Shown one piece after another: positions 1-8,682 of a DNA stretch of 64,000 nucleotides. The notes under the pieces are model-generated. The model saw nothing but the letters and a program-made list of their open reading frames with translations, was not told the origin of the DNA and ran no database searches. The position numbers and the translations under genes are program-made. How positions within the stretch are numbered: position 1 is the first letter of the stretch; each line of letters starts with the position of its first letter. The stretch is from Mageeibacillus indolicus UPII9-5 (lineage in GTDB: Bacteria > Bacillota > Clostridia > Saccharofermentanales > Fastidiosipilaceae), in assembly GCF_000025225.2 (NCBI RefSeq), contig NC_013895.2:62001-126000 (forward strand). Reading direction: 5' to 3'.

Positions 1-822
1 CAAAGAGGTCATCAAAACAAGGCCTTCGGGAATCATGCCGATAAGAGCAGCAACCGTTGAAACGACAATTTCCGCCAAATCGGATCGGCCGTTGAGTAGC
101 CGAATTTTGCTTGCAAATAGCAGCAGTCCGAGCGGAATTATTACGATGCTTAAAAATTTGATAATGCGATTTAGTGAGGCAACGATTTGAGAATTACTCT
201 TTTTAGTTCGTTTTACTTCGCGAGCGATTCCGGCTGCATAAGTATCGCCGCTGACTTTGGTGATGGTCATGGCGGCATCTCCAGCTACGACGAAACTGCC
301 GGAATAGACTTGATCTCCGGCACTTTTTTTCACCGGATTAGACTCCCCGGTCAAGAGAGATTCATCTGTTTCCAAACCACGAGAGAGCAAAATTTTTCCG
401 TCTACCATGATCTGGTTCCCGGAACGCAGCAGCATAACATCGCCCAAAACCAAATCGGATGGTTTTAAAACGTGTTCCCGGCCATCACGCATAACTGTAA
501 CTTCCGGCTCAACCAATAGTGAAAGCCGATCAACCGTAATTTTGCTGCGAATTTCTTGGGCGATACCGATGACAATGTTGCTGATAATAACGCCCATAAA
601 TGTCATGTTTAACAAGAGGCGTGGCCGGCCGAAGGAAACGACAATTATACATATCGCCAAAATAAAATTGAGGATATTGAACAGTGTTAAAATATTATCT
701 CGGCAAATATCCCGGATGGACTTGCTTTTTGCCACGAATGGGACGTTGGTTTGGCCGTTTTTTTGGCGCATTAAAACTTCCGCTTGGCTTAGTCCTTGCA
801 GCTTATAGGGTGAATTATTCAT
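1..822 (-). CDS. Cation-transporting P-type ATPase, N-terminal part (cut by window edge)
   Basis: An open reading frame runs from an ATG at 822 off the left edge, giving 274 residues without a stop. It has two hydrophobic segments near residues 43-63 and 70-88, then an actuator domain with the TGES dephosphorylation motif at 158-161, and two more segments near 219-238 and 250-272. The last contains PEGL (265-268), the conserved motif of the ion-binding helix M4. The phosphorylation site DKTGT and the nucleotide-binding domain lie outside the window. This order is typical of P-type ATPases that move cations such as Ca2+, Mg2+ or K+ across the membrane; the ion cannot be told from this part. 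The start overlaps the stop of the dCMP deaminase gene in an ATGA, so the two are probably co-transcribed and translationally coupled. Confidence 0.9.
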   Translation of the reverse strand, partial: MNNSPYKLQGLSQAEVLMRQKNGQTNVPFVAKSKSIRDICRDNILTLFNILNFILAICIIVVSFGRPRLLLNMTFMGVIISNIVIGIAQEIRSKITVDRLSLLVEPEVTVMRDGREHVLKPSDLVLGDVMLLRSGNQIMVDGKILLSRGLETDESLLTGESNPVKKSAGDQVYSGSFVVAGDAAMTITKVSGDTYAAGIAREVKRTKKSNSQIVASLNRIIKFLSIVIIPLGLLLFASKIRLLNGRSDLAEIVVSTVAALIGMIPEGLVLMTSL

Positions 823-1316
823 TTATCCTCTGCTTTCAATTCCAATGTGATTTTGGTATGGTCGGGAATCAGTCGACGATACTTTACTCCGGCCGCATCC
901 ATCATGCGTTTGGATGCTTTTACGGCATCGGTGGAGGCATATTTGTCGGAAAGATAAATCACTTCCACCAGGCCGGCTTGAATAATGGCTTTGGAGCATT
1001 CGTTGCAGGGGAAAAGATCCACGTAAATTCTGGCACCATGCAAAATCGCTCCAGGATTGTTAAGGATGGCATTTAATTCGGCGTGGCAGACGTAGGGATA
1101 TTTGGTGGATAAATAATCTCCTTCGCGTTCCCAGGGGAAAGTTTCGTCACTGCAGCCGTACGGCAACCCATTGTAGCCGACGGAAATAATCCGATTGTTT
1201 GGGCTGACGATGCAGGCGCCGACTTGCGTGTTGGGGTCTTTGCTGCGTTGAGCCGAGAGCAGCGCAACGCCCATAAAGTATTCGTCCCAAGATAAGTATT
1301 CTTGTCGCTTGCTCAT
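819..1316 (-). CDS. comEB: dCMP deaminase (ComEB-type)
   Basis: 165 residues, normal length for the family. It deaminates dCMP to dUMP, feeding thymidylate synthesis in the cytoplasm. The zinc-binding signature is complete: HAE at 78-80 (His ligand and catalytic Glu) and PCNEC at 103-107 (two Cys ligands). The ATG at 1316 is preceded by a clear AGGAGG ribosome binding site. The gene is followed by the P-type ATPase gene with a 4-base overlap. The symbol follows Firmicute usage; no competence genes lie nearby, so a competence role is not implied. Confidence 0.92.
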   Translation of the reverse strand: MSKRQEYLSWDEYFMGVALLSAQRSKDPNTQVGACIVSPNNRIISVGYNGLPYGCSDETFPWEREGDYLSTKYPYVCHAELNAILNNPGAILHGARIYVDLFPCNECSKAIIQAGLVEVIYLSDKYASTDAVKASKRMMDAAGVKYRRLIPDHTKITLELKAEDK

Positions 1317-1521
1317 GTGTACCTCCTAAGTTGTTTTCGCCATGTGCACTAACGGCCAAACGATAAACTATAAGATGTCGCGGCAGCCGTGGCATCTCGG
1401 AATCCCGGGAGGCCTTGGCCGTGAAACCCGGGAGGTCTTGGCGAGATTACTGTTTTTCGAGACCTCGAATTACCGAATTCGCGAGTTCCCGAAGTAGGCT
1501 AAGTAAACAGCTATACATTGC
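1317..1521. repeat. Short intergenic gap with a GC-rich direct repeat
   Basis: The 205-base gap between the deaminase and the PBP gene holds two near-identical 16-base units (CCCGGGAGGYCTTGGC), at about 1405-1420 and 1428-1443. They are separated by a few bases. No gene or clear terminator is seen. Confidence 0.5.
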
Positions 1522-4500
1522 TTAGTCTGAATCTGTATCTAATCTTGAGTCCGATCCAGACCTTGAGCCTGAATTTGAGTCTGAATCACCGCGTCGGGTC
1601 GAGCCGGGCCGCAGTTTCTTCAGTATCCGATCAAACAATCCACTGCCATCGCCGTTCTCATCTGAATCCTCATCATCCTTAATACTAGCTCTGCCGGAAT
1701 TTTGCTTAGGAATGAGAGGACTGTTCTCCTGATACCATTCTGTCATGACCTGATTGGACGGAGTTGACGGAGTGGCCAAGAGCCCGTCATAAATGTTTAT
1801 TTTTCGCTCGACAATGTCATTCGGACGATCGAACGGCTTGTCTTTCATATTGATATGAATCTTGTCCATGACCGCACGCCAGATCCGAACAGGATTTTCC
1901 CAGTCCTGCTCCGGTATAGCGGTTTGCTTGACCATGTTATCGAACCCGAACCACACCGCACCGGTATAATAATGAGTGAATCCCGCGAACCATTTGTCAA
2001 CGTTACTATCGGTAGTACCGGTTTTACCGCCGGTGGAGATGATTTCTTTATTTCCGTTAACTACCGGCCCATATTTACCGGCATCAGTGTACATGCCGAA
2101 CGCCGAAGTTGACTTGCGCAAGTTTTCCTCCAGCATAGTGTTCATGATAAATGCTGTTTCCGGTTTGAAAATCCGTTGTTCTTCAGGTGTATTTTCCAAA
2201 ATAACGTTGCCGTCTTTATCAACGACTTTAGTAAAAGCATAAGCCGGGCGATAGACTCCGTTATTAGGGAATGTGGCATAGGCCTGTGCCATCTGTAAGG
2301 GGGATACACCGTGTTGCGGAGCACCGACGGCTGCAGCAAGTCCGACCTCATCTTTCGTCCAGTCAATCCCCATGTTTTTCAGATAACGCTTGCCGGTGTC
2401 GACACCGATTGCTTTCAAAATAGTTACTGCCGGTACGTTGAGCGAGCCTTTAAGTGCATTGCGGAAAGTAACTGGTCCGCGGTATTGACGGTCATAGTTG
2501 GTCGGCCAAGGCTTATCTGGGCCGTTAAAGAAAACTTCTTTATCCTGAATTATACTGCTTCCGACAAACTTGCCTATGTCTAAAGCCGGGCCGTAAGCGA
2601 CTAATGGTTTAATACTTGAACCGGGCTGACGTTGTAAATCTGTGGCACGATTCCAAATTAAGTTAGTCGTTTTTTCGCCGAAGCCGCCTTGCATTCCGGC
2701 AATTGCTCCGGTTTTGTTATTAATGACCACCATACCGGCTTCCGGTTTTTCCGGGTAATCTTCATAGAAGGACGGATTTTTCTGGAACAAGTCTTTTTTG
2801 CTAAAGGCTTCGTCAAGTGCCGCCTGTACGGCTGGTTCCATTGTAGTGTAAATGTGTAATCCGCCGGATGACACGTATTGATAAGCTATGTTGCGGCTTA
2901 AGCCTTGCTCGACCAAACGATCGACGACTTGGGAAATTACGTATTCAACGAAATATGAGTTAACTTTGGCTTGGGCCTTATCTTCAGGTACCGGTGCAAG
3001 AACGATATCGGTTTTGAGGGCGTCATCGTAGTCTTTCCGGCTTATTTTACCCAGTTGATACATTTTGGCCAAAACTACCTGTTGGCGACGCAAAGTATTA
3101 CGCATACCGTTTTCTGTGCGCGGATTGTATATGGCTGGTCCTTTCGGGATAGCCGCCAAAAAAGCGCATTCGGGTAGGGTCAGGTCTTTGGCTGATTTGT
3201 TGAAGTATCCTTCGGCTGCCGCCTCGATACCGACGTAGCTATTGCCCATGGGGACTAAATTAAGATAAAGTTCCATGATCTCAGTTTTGCTGAGTTGCTC
3301 ATCTAGCATGATGGCGCGGTACCATTCTTGAATTTTACGTTGGCTGGAAACTTGGTTATCGCCAGTTACCAGTTTGACGGTTTGCTGAACGATGGTGGAG
3401 CCGCCGTGGGTGGGCGTGCCGCCGTTAGCCAGGGCTGAAAGAATTGCGCTGGCAATACGCTTGGGGTCGATGCCGATGTGGGTCATGTAGCGTTCATCTT
3501 CGATGGCGATGAAGGCGTTGGCAATGGCTGTGTGCTCGACTTGGTTATATGTCACATAACGGCGATCTATATTCTGCGATCCTGTTTGCTTGGCAATGAA
3601 TTCTCCCTTGGCATCGTAAAGATATGTGGTTTCGGAACCTGAGCGCAATAAATCGGCGGGAACCGGCTTGGTGGTAGAGATGTAGCCGAACAAAACGCCG
3701 CTGCCGAAGCCGCCAATTAGAAATAATAACAGCACAATGGCGAGAATCGCTGTCTTGGCAAAGCGGGTTAATAGCAGGGCAATGGCTTCTTGGGTCCCAT
3801 AGGCGGGGATCGGAAGGGAGGGTTTGCCACGTAAATTTTTGCGTAAAGCTTTGCGTAGGCGGATCATTTCCTGCCGGGTCACCTCGCCGGGCAGGTGGCG
3901 TTGTAGGCCTTGCGGCGGCATGGAGTGGGCGAAGTTATCCGAGCGAAGGTTGGGGTGTTGAAGTGGCGCGGGTGTTTGTTCAGGCATCGCGCGGTTCGGC
4001 GGCGGAGGCTGAATTTGCTGTTGCTGCTGGGCAGATTGTCGTTGTTGGGCAAGCTGCTGCTGTTGGGCAGATTGCCGTTGTTGGGCAAGCTGCTGCTGTT
4101 GGGCAGATTGCCGTTGCTGGGCAAGCTGCTGCTGGGCAGATTGCCGTTGTTGGGCAAGCTGCTGTTGCTGGGCAGATTGCCGTTGCTGGGCAAGCTGCTG
4201 CTGGGCAGATTGCCGTTGTTGGGCAAGTTGCTGTTGCTGGGCAGATTGCATCTGTTGGGCAAGCTGCTGCTGTTGTTGGGCAAGTTGCTGTTGTTGGGCA
4301 AGCTGCTGCTGTTGGGCAGATTGCCGCTGTTGGGCAAGCTGCTGTTGCTGGGCAGATTGCCGTTGTTGGGCGAGCTGCTGTTGCTGGGCAGATTGCTGCT
4401 GTTGGCCAATGATGTTTGGCGACTGCCGATTGGTTTGTGGCCGCGCTGGAGATGTATCCGCTAATCCCGGTTGTTTCATCTGTTGTGACGGCATCTGTTG

Positions 4501-4752
4501 AGGTTGTCGTCCAGGTACTGCTCGACCCGTTTGCGGTGATTGTAATTGCGGCTGCCGCGGTAAAGTGTCAGAGTACCGCGAGGAATCGGAAGGCGGTTGC
4601 TGGGAAGTACCTTGGCCGGATAATCGGCCTTCCGGTGATGTGGGAGAAGCACCTTGAATCGGGCGTGGGTTTTGACCGATAGCACCACGATTGGCCTCGG
4701 GTATCGATTTATTTGAAGATACGTCGGAATTATTATCAGGATAATTCTTCAT
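1522..4752 (-). CDS. Class A penicillin-binding protein (PBP1A-like) with Gln-rich N-terminal repeat
   Basis: 1076 residues. It polymerises lipid II glycan strands and cross-links peptides in the cell wall. Order: a disordered N-terminus; a glutamine-rich tandem repeat at about 115-248 (unit of 11-12 residues built on LAQQRQSAQQQ); one membrane segment at about 332-358; a GT51 glycosyltransferase domain with EDERY at 418-422; and a transpeptidase domain with SxxK at 712-715 (Ser712 the likely nucleophile), SLN at 770-772 and KTGT at 910-913. The tail after about residue 1020 is rich in Ser, Asp, Gly and Arg. All catalytic motifs are intact. The cytoplasmic N-terminus before the membrane segment is much longer than in typical PBP1A proteins, mostly because of the Gln repeat. 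An AAAGG ribosome binding site precedes the ATG at 4752. Confidence 0.95.
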   Translation of the reverse strand: MKNYPDNNSDVSSNKSIPEANRGAIGQNPRPIQGASPTSPEGRLSGQGTSQQPPSDSSRYSDTLPRQPQLQSPQTGRAVPGRQPQQMPSQQMKQPGLADTSPARPQTNRQSPNIIGQQQQSAQQQQLAQQRQSAQQQQLAQQRQSAQQQQLAQQQQLAQQQQQLAQQMQSAQQQQLAQQRQSAQQQLAQQRQSAQQQQLAQQRQSAQQQLAQQRQSAQQQQLAQQRQSAQQQQLAQQRQSAQQQQQIQPPPPNRAMPEQTPAPLQHPNLRSDNFAHSMPPQGLQRHLPGEVTRQEMIRLRKALRKNLRGKPSLPIPAYGTQEAIALLLTRFAKTAILAIVLLLFLIGGFGSGVLFGYISTTKPVPADLLRSGSETTYLYDAKGEFIAKQTGSQNIDRRYVTYNQVEHTAIANAFIAIEDERYMTHIGIDPKRIASAILSALANGGTPTHGGSTIVQQTVKLVTGDNQVSSQRKIQEWYRAIMLDEQLSKTEIMELYLNLVPMGNSYVGIEAAAEGYFNKSAKDLTLPECAFLAAIPKGPAIYNPRTENGMRNTLRRQQVVLAKMYQLGKISRKDYDDALKTDIVLAPVPEDKAQAKVNSYFVEYVISQVVDRLVEQGLSRNIAYQYVSSGGLHIYTTMEPAVQAALDEAFSKKDLFQKNPSFYEDYPEKPEAGMVVINNKTGAIAGMQGGFGEKTTNLIWNRATDLQRQPGSSIKPLVAYGPALDIGKFVGSSIIQDKEVFFNGPDKPWPTNYDRQYRGPVTFRNALKGSLNVPAVTILKAIGVDTGKRYLKNMGIDWTKDEVGLAAAVGAPQHGVSPLQMAQAYATFPNNGVYRPAYAFTKVVDKDGNVILENTPEEQRIFKPETAFIMNTMLEENLRKSTSAFGMYTDAGKYGPVVNGNKEIISTGGKTGTTDSNVDKWFAGFTHYYTGAVWFGFDNMVKQTAIPEQDWENPVRIWRAVMDKIHINMKDKPFDRPNDIVERKINIYDGLLATPSTPSNQVMTEWYQENSPLIPKQNSGRASIKDDEDSDENGDGSGLFDRILKKLRPGSTRRGDSDSNSGSRSGSDSRLDTDSD
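4012..4410. repeat. In-frame tandem repeat coding for the PBP Gln-rich segment
   Basis: About a dozen imperfect 33-36-base units built on TTGTTGGGCAAGCTGCTG repeat head to tail. On the minus strand they read Gln-Gln-Leu-Ala-Gln-Gln-Arg-Gln-Ser-Ala. Unit lengths differ only by whole codons, so the frame is kept. Copy number is likely to vary between strains by slippage. Confidence 0.9.
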
Positions 4753-4933
4753 ATTGCGTAACCTTTCTTGTCAGAATGCCTGTACACGCCACCCCGGTAT
4801 TCCAGAGATTTGCATACAAATAATCACTGTAATTATATCAATTTTTCCCCGGCTGTGCTTGTCTAAATATTAAAATTAACCTACACTATTAGTTAACAAT
4901 TTGCGTAAGGCGGTACCGGAGATGGTGCGGTAA

Positions 4934-6100
4934 ATGATATTATATGTTTTAGAAAAAATATTCACTTGCAACTGCGGAGGAAAACGGTGCGACAAGCAGT
5001 GCGACAAACGGTGCGCTGAACTGGCGCGGGAAAGCGACTGCGGCAAACAGTGCGCTGAACTGGCGCGGGAAAGCGACTGCGACAAACGATGCGCTGAACT
5101 GGCGGCGCGGCAATGCGACTGCGACAAACAGCTGCAGATGGGCGGCTGGAAAGATCCTCGGTGTAGTGCGAAAAAATCAGCATCCCTCTGCTGGGCAACT
5201 AAAAAGACAAAAATGTGCTCTTGGCGTTCCCTCAAAGTACTATTTGCCTTGTGTTTGGCTGTCGCCCTGATAATTACTTCCAATTTAGCTTTCTTCAATA
5301 CCTCAATAGCCGCGATTCAAACGGATGAAAAAACGTCGCCGCTAGTTATGTTTAGCCCAGATCCTCCGGCAAATCCTATTGTTCCGGCTTCATCTGAAGT
5401 GCTTGTCCCTGAGCAAAGTGTGCCGGCTCCGGCGGAATTACTGCCAGCCGGTAAAGCATATAGCGAACCGTCCAAACCTAAGGTGCCGGATGTCGACTTG
5501 CGCGGCAACAACCGCGAGGTAAACGGGATTAATCTGGTTTTTACTCCAGGAATACATGGTGCTATGCGAGAAAAAGGCACAATTTTGACGGGTAATGTTT
5601 CGGTTGAACTTGTCCCCGATGAAACCAGACATGCCAAAGTTACGGCTGCTCAAATTCCTGAGGTAAAAGCTGATGCCGGTTGGGATTTTGTCGGTTGGCG
5701 TATCGACTTGGTGCCGCGCTTAGGCTTAGAACCGATAAGCTGGATTGATTCTTTACTCTATGGAATCAGCTCGGAAGTTGACTTTTTGATGAACTTGCAA
5801 CGTAAGGGTATTTATACCGAAAATGAACTGTTGAATTTTTCTTTCCCGACTCAATATCGGAAAGTGTATCGCATTACGGCTGAATATCGGTATAGCCCCA
5901 AAGCCCCTAAAGCTTATATTGAAGAGGTTCTTCTAGCTGATCGGAATATGTCAGGAAACGAGTACCTGACCAGCGCAATTGTCGCAACCGGCGATCGTTC
6001 ACGTAGTTACGACATCTGTGCTGCGGCGGCTGTGGTAGTGTCTTTCCTTATCGTTGCAGTTCACCTTTGGATATGTAAGCGGCGGCTTCTATGTCGCTAA
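4934..6100 (+). CDS. Exported membrane-anchored protein with Cys-rich N-terminal repeat
   Basis: Function not recognised. From the ATG at 4934 it reads 388 residues. Residues about 13-70 are Cys-rich repeats (CAELARESDC twice, with CDK linkers). A signal-peptide-like hydrophobic segment follows at about 99-127. The mature part carries one stretch ending in GWDFVGW that resembles the InlB/Listeria-Bacteroides repeat type of many Gram-positive surface proteins. A C-terminal membrane segment (about 356-379) ends in KRRLLCR. No LPXTG is seen. The start is uncertain: ATG 4934 has no good ribosome binding site and puts about 95 residues before the signal segment, while ATG 5211 would give a normal signal peptide but also has only a weak site. 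The repeats may therefore lie in a 5' leader. Confidence 0.6.
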   Translation: MILYVLEKIFTCNCGGKRCDKQCDKRCAELARESDCGKQCAELARESDCDKRCAELAARQCDCDKQLQMGGWKDPRCSAKKSASLCWATKKTKMCSWRSLKVLFALCLAVALIITSNLAFFNTSIAAIQTDEKTSPLVMFSPDPPANPIVPASSEVLVPEQSVPAPAELLPAGKAYSEPSKPKVPDVDLRGNNREVNGINLVFTPGIHGAMREKGTILTGNVSVELVPDETRHAKVTAAQIPEVKADAGWDFVGWRIDLVPRLGLEPISWIDSLLYGISSEVDFLMNLQRKGIYTENELLNFSFPTQYRKVYRITAEYRYSPKAPKAYIEEVLLADRNMSGNEYLTSAIVATGDRSRSYDICAAAAVVVSFLIVAVHLWICKRRLLCR

Positions 6101-6131
6101 CCGGCTGCCCTAACCGGCAGCGGCGGTTGGA

Positions 6132-7382
6132 TCAGCTATGCCCGCGTATTTTTTTGCGAAATGTCACCGCAAATTTAAATAGTTTATAAATAAGTGGGCT
6201 CAGCGGCTTGGTAAATTCGCCGACGTACTCGGTCAATTCCGCGCCCCAGTGTTTTTTAAAAATATAAAGTCCTCCATAGCGCGCGTCCTGTTGCGGATCC
6301 AAGCAACCGCTGACTCCACCGAAGTCAAAAGCGGTATAGCCGTCCGCTTTGGCAGCATCGATGAGGGCAGGCAAAAGACCATATACCGGCATAGTGCTGC
6401 GAAACTCCTGCGCACTGCCACCATATAAATAGGAGCAAGTTTTACCACAAAAAAGCAGGGCAGCACAAGCCAAAGGAACAAAATTTTTGCTGCATTTTTC
6501 CAAATCACGACAATCCGACTGCAAACGAGCCAAGGCCTGACGTCTGGCATTTGTATCCTCCAAAATTGCTTGCTGTTTCAGAGGATTCGCTTTAGCTGCG
6601 CGTCGCTCGTTTTGCTCGATTTCTTTTTGCAATTTAATTTGTGCTTCAGACCAATCGGCCAAGGCGGCGGTTTTATCTAAGTAAATGACGCTAAAATTTT
6701 CGTGACCGTGGCTCCGGAAGGCATGAATAATGTGTTCATAATAGTCGCGATTACGTACGCCGATGTGATCGCGCTCGCCCGTGGCCTGCAAAATGGCAAA
6801 AAAGTCCTGTAAATCGCCCGGATTTTGCCGACGTATTACAAAAGCTTGCCGCTTCGCTTTATTGATCTGGCTGCGACAAGTAGCAGAAATAGTTTCTCGC
6901 CAGTTACCATTATTAGCCGTTAAATCCAAAACCATATTGTAACGTGGCTGAATTTCTCGCATGTCGGTTGCAAATCCGGCATGAATATAGCCGTGCTTTT
7001 GCCAAAATGCTATAAAATCGGATCCTGCCTTTTGCCTCAGCATCAATGGATCGCTTGTGAGAGAAATTGCATGATGCTGTCTGGCCACGATTTCAATTTC
7101 ATGCAGCAGACGACTCAGAAGATCCGAATTGGTAAAATCTATAACTGGACCTCTCGGCACGTAGGCCATTGAAAAATGCTGAAGCGGAAAGGGTAACTGC
7201 CTAAATAAAATTTGTGCTCCGGCAATAATTTTACCTTCCTCGCGCAACACAACTATTTCCGAATCCCATGCCGGTAATTTTGCTTCTGCCCAAGCGAATA
7301 ACTGCAAAATATTGCCGGAAGGATGCTGATTCACAAAATTATCCCATTCAGCGGTATTACAATTACGGGTAACTTGTAACAT
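6132..7382 (-). CDS. FemABX-family aminoacyl/peptidyl transferase
   Basis: 416 residues from the ATG at 7382. The family uses aminoacyl-tRNA to add amino acids to the stem peptide of lipid II, building the peptidoglycan cross-bridge. Two GNAT-like halves are present, separated by a charged helical hairpin (about residues 235-290, rich in Lys, Glu, Gln and Arg), the typical FemA/MurM coiled-coil arm. Late motifs around YGGSAQEF and AFDFGGVSG fit FemABX. A TTG six codons upstream would extend the frame, but GGAGG lies inside that extension, 11 bases before the ATG, so ATG 7382 is preferred. The amino acid added cannot be read from sequence. Confidence 0.85.
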   Translation of the reverse strand: MLQVTRNCNTAEWDNFVNQHPSGNILQLFAWAEAKLPAWDSEIVVLREEGKIIAGAQILFRQLPFPLQHFSMAYVPRGPVIDFTNSDLLSRLLHEIEIVARQHHAISLTSDPLMLRQKAGSDFIAFWQKHGYIHAGFATDMREIQPRYNMVLDLTANNGNWRETISATCRSQINKAKRQAFVIRRQNPGDLQDFFAILQATGERDHIGVRNRDYYEHIIHAFRSHGHENFSVIYLDKTAALADWSEAQIKLQKEIEQNERRAAKANPLKQQAILEDTNARRQALARLQSDCRDLEKCSKNFVPLACAALLFCGKTCSYLYGGSAQEFRSTMPVYGLLPALIDAAKADGYTAFDFGGVSGCLDPQQDARYGGLYIFKKHWGAELTEYVGEFTKPLSPLIYKLFKFAVTFRKKIRGHS

Positions 7383-7571
7383 AACCGAGCTTGCCTCCAA
7401 TATTCAGTGAGTTTATAGTATAGCGTTTCCATATTTCACGTGCAATCGCAACTTGCGCCGACATTTAGTTTGATGAGAGGGTACGGCTTGAAATTAGGCA
7501 AAATATAAACGCAACGAAAAAGTTTGGCGCAAAGCAAACGTCTAATGAAAGTCGACCGTGGTACAAAATGA

Positions 7572-7601
7572 GCAGCGCAGGAATGAGCACTCCTACGCTG
7601 C
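7572..7601 (-). terminator. Probable terminator of the sugar ABC operon
   Basis: An 11-bp inverted repeat (GCAGCG.AGGA with TCCT.CGCTGC, one mismatch) lies about 70 bases downstream of the permease stop. On the minus strand it is followed by TCATTTTGT. The U-tract is weak. The rest of 7383-7668 shows no gene. Confidence 0.45.
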
Positions 7602-7668
7602 CCGTTGTTAGGGATTACAGATCGCGCAAGCGCGATAACGGCAGGCAATATATAATTTCCATCTAGGC

Positions 7669-8682
7669 TTAGGTGTTAGCTTTATGTGCCGCCAGACGAC
7701 GACGCTTTTTGTCCAACCGGTCACGGGTAATGTCAATTAAAACGGCAATAATTATAACTAAACCAAGGATGACATATTGTACGGCAGCACTGGCAGAAAG
7801 CAAGGTGAAACCGTTACGCAGAACAGAAATTATTAAAGCACCAATCATTGTACCTATCATTGTTCCTTTGCCACCCATGAAAGAAGCTCCTCCGATGATA
7901 CAGGCGGCGATGGCATCCGTGTCATAAGGCTGAATGGCGTTTGCTCCGTTGGCAATGCTTGTTCGGCCGATTAATACGATGGCAGCGATTCCGCACATAA
8001 AACCTGAGAGAGCATAGCAGAATGTTAAAACATTAGCCGAGTTTATACCGGACAATCGTGCTGCCTCCGGATTACCGCCAACACAGTAAATTGAACGACC
8101 GAGGGCGGTTTTGGTAAGAAATATGTGCATGACTGCAAACAATACGATAACCAAAATAAAACTAACAGGAATCCCAGGGAAACCTGGAACTTTAATGATT
8201 GAATATGAACCAAGCCACATAATAGGCTCTTTGAACCCGGAAACCATGCGAGAATTAACCAACAACAACGCAGCGCCGGCTAAAATGTTTTTCATACCCA
8301 AGGTCGAAACGAAGGGGTGAGGCAAGTGCAGTCTGGTCAGTAAAGAACCGTTAATCACCCCAATTATGGTTCCGAGAATCAGCGCAGCGGGAATAGCGAC
8401 AAAAATACTGTCGATGCCTTTGGTATGCAGCAAACCGATTAAACAAGTACAGGCAATAGCGTTTGCCCCTACAGATAAGTCAATGCCGGCGGTGATCAGG
8501 CAAACCAACATACCGGTTGAAATCAGGGCGTTAACTGAAGTCTGCTTAAGAATATTCATCAAGTTGTCAGCCTTGAGAAAGGTAGTTGGTGTAACTATAG
8601 CCAATACTACACAAAGCAGGAGCAGAGCCAAAAATGTGCCCAGCCACGAAGATCGGTTGCCTATTTTTTTTTGCTTAATCAT
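7669..8682 (-). CDS. Sugar/inositol ABC transporter permease (RbsC-like)
   Basis: 337 residues, very hydrophobic, with about eight to ten membrane segments and the conserved internal stretch around SGINSANVLTFCYALSGFMCG typical of RbsC/IatP permeases. It forms the membrane channel of a CUT2-type importer. The ATG at 8682 overlaps the end of the ATPase gene by 8 bases, and its GGGGAGG ribosome binding site lies within the last ATPase codons, so translation is coupled. The neighbouring inositol genes, divergently transcribed, suggest the substrate is inositol or a related cyclitol; ribose or another sugar cannot be excluded. Confidence 0.9.
   Translation of the reverse strand: MIKQKKIGNRSSWLGTFLALLLLCVVLAIVTPTTFLKADNLMNILKQTSVNALISTGMLVCLITAGIDLSVGANAIACTCLIGLLHTKGIDSIFVAIPAALILGTIIGVINGSLLTRLHLPHPFVSTLGMKNILAGAALLLVNSRMVSGFKEPIMWLGSYSIIKVPGFPGIPVSFILVIVLFAVMHIFLTKTALGRSIYCVGGNPEAARLSGINSANVLTFCYALSGFMCGIAAIVLIGRTSIANGANAIQPYDTDAIAACIIGGASFMGGKGTMIGTMIGALIISVLRNGFTLLSASAAVQYVILGLVIIIAVLIDITRDRLDKKRRRLAAHKANT

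Noticed and set aside
187-1076. Plus-strand open frames at the left edge
   Set aside because: They lie opposite the P-type ATPase and dCMP deaminase, both of which have clear family motifs on the minus strand.
4012-4410. Regularly spaced repeats that could suggest a CRISPR array
   Set aside because: Units are contiguous without unique spacers, keep a coding frame and encode the Gln-rich part of the PBP.
3910-4464. Long plus-strand open frames (Leu-rich and Val/Ala/Gly-rich)
   Set aside because: They are antisense readings of the Gln-repeat DNA, have no ribosome binding site and no recognisable product.
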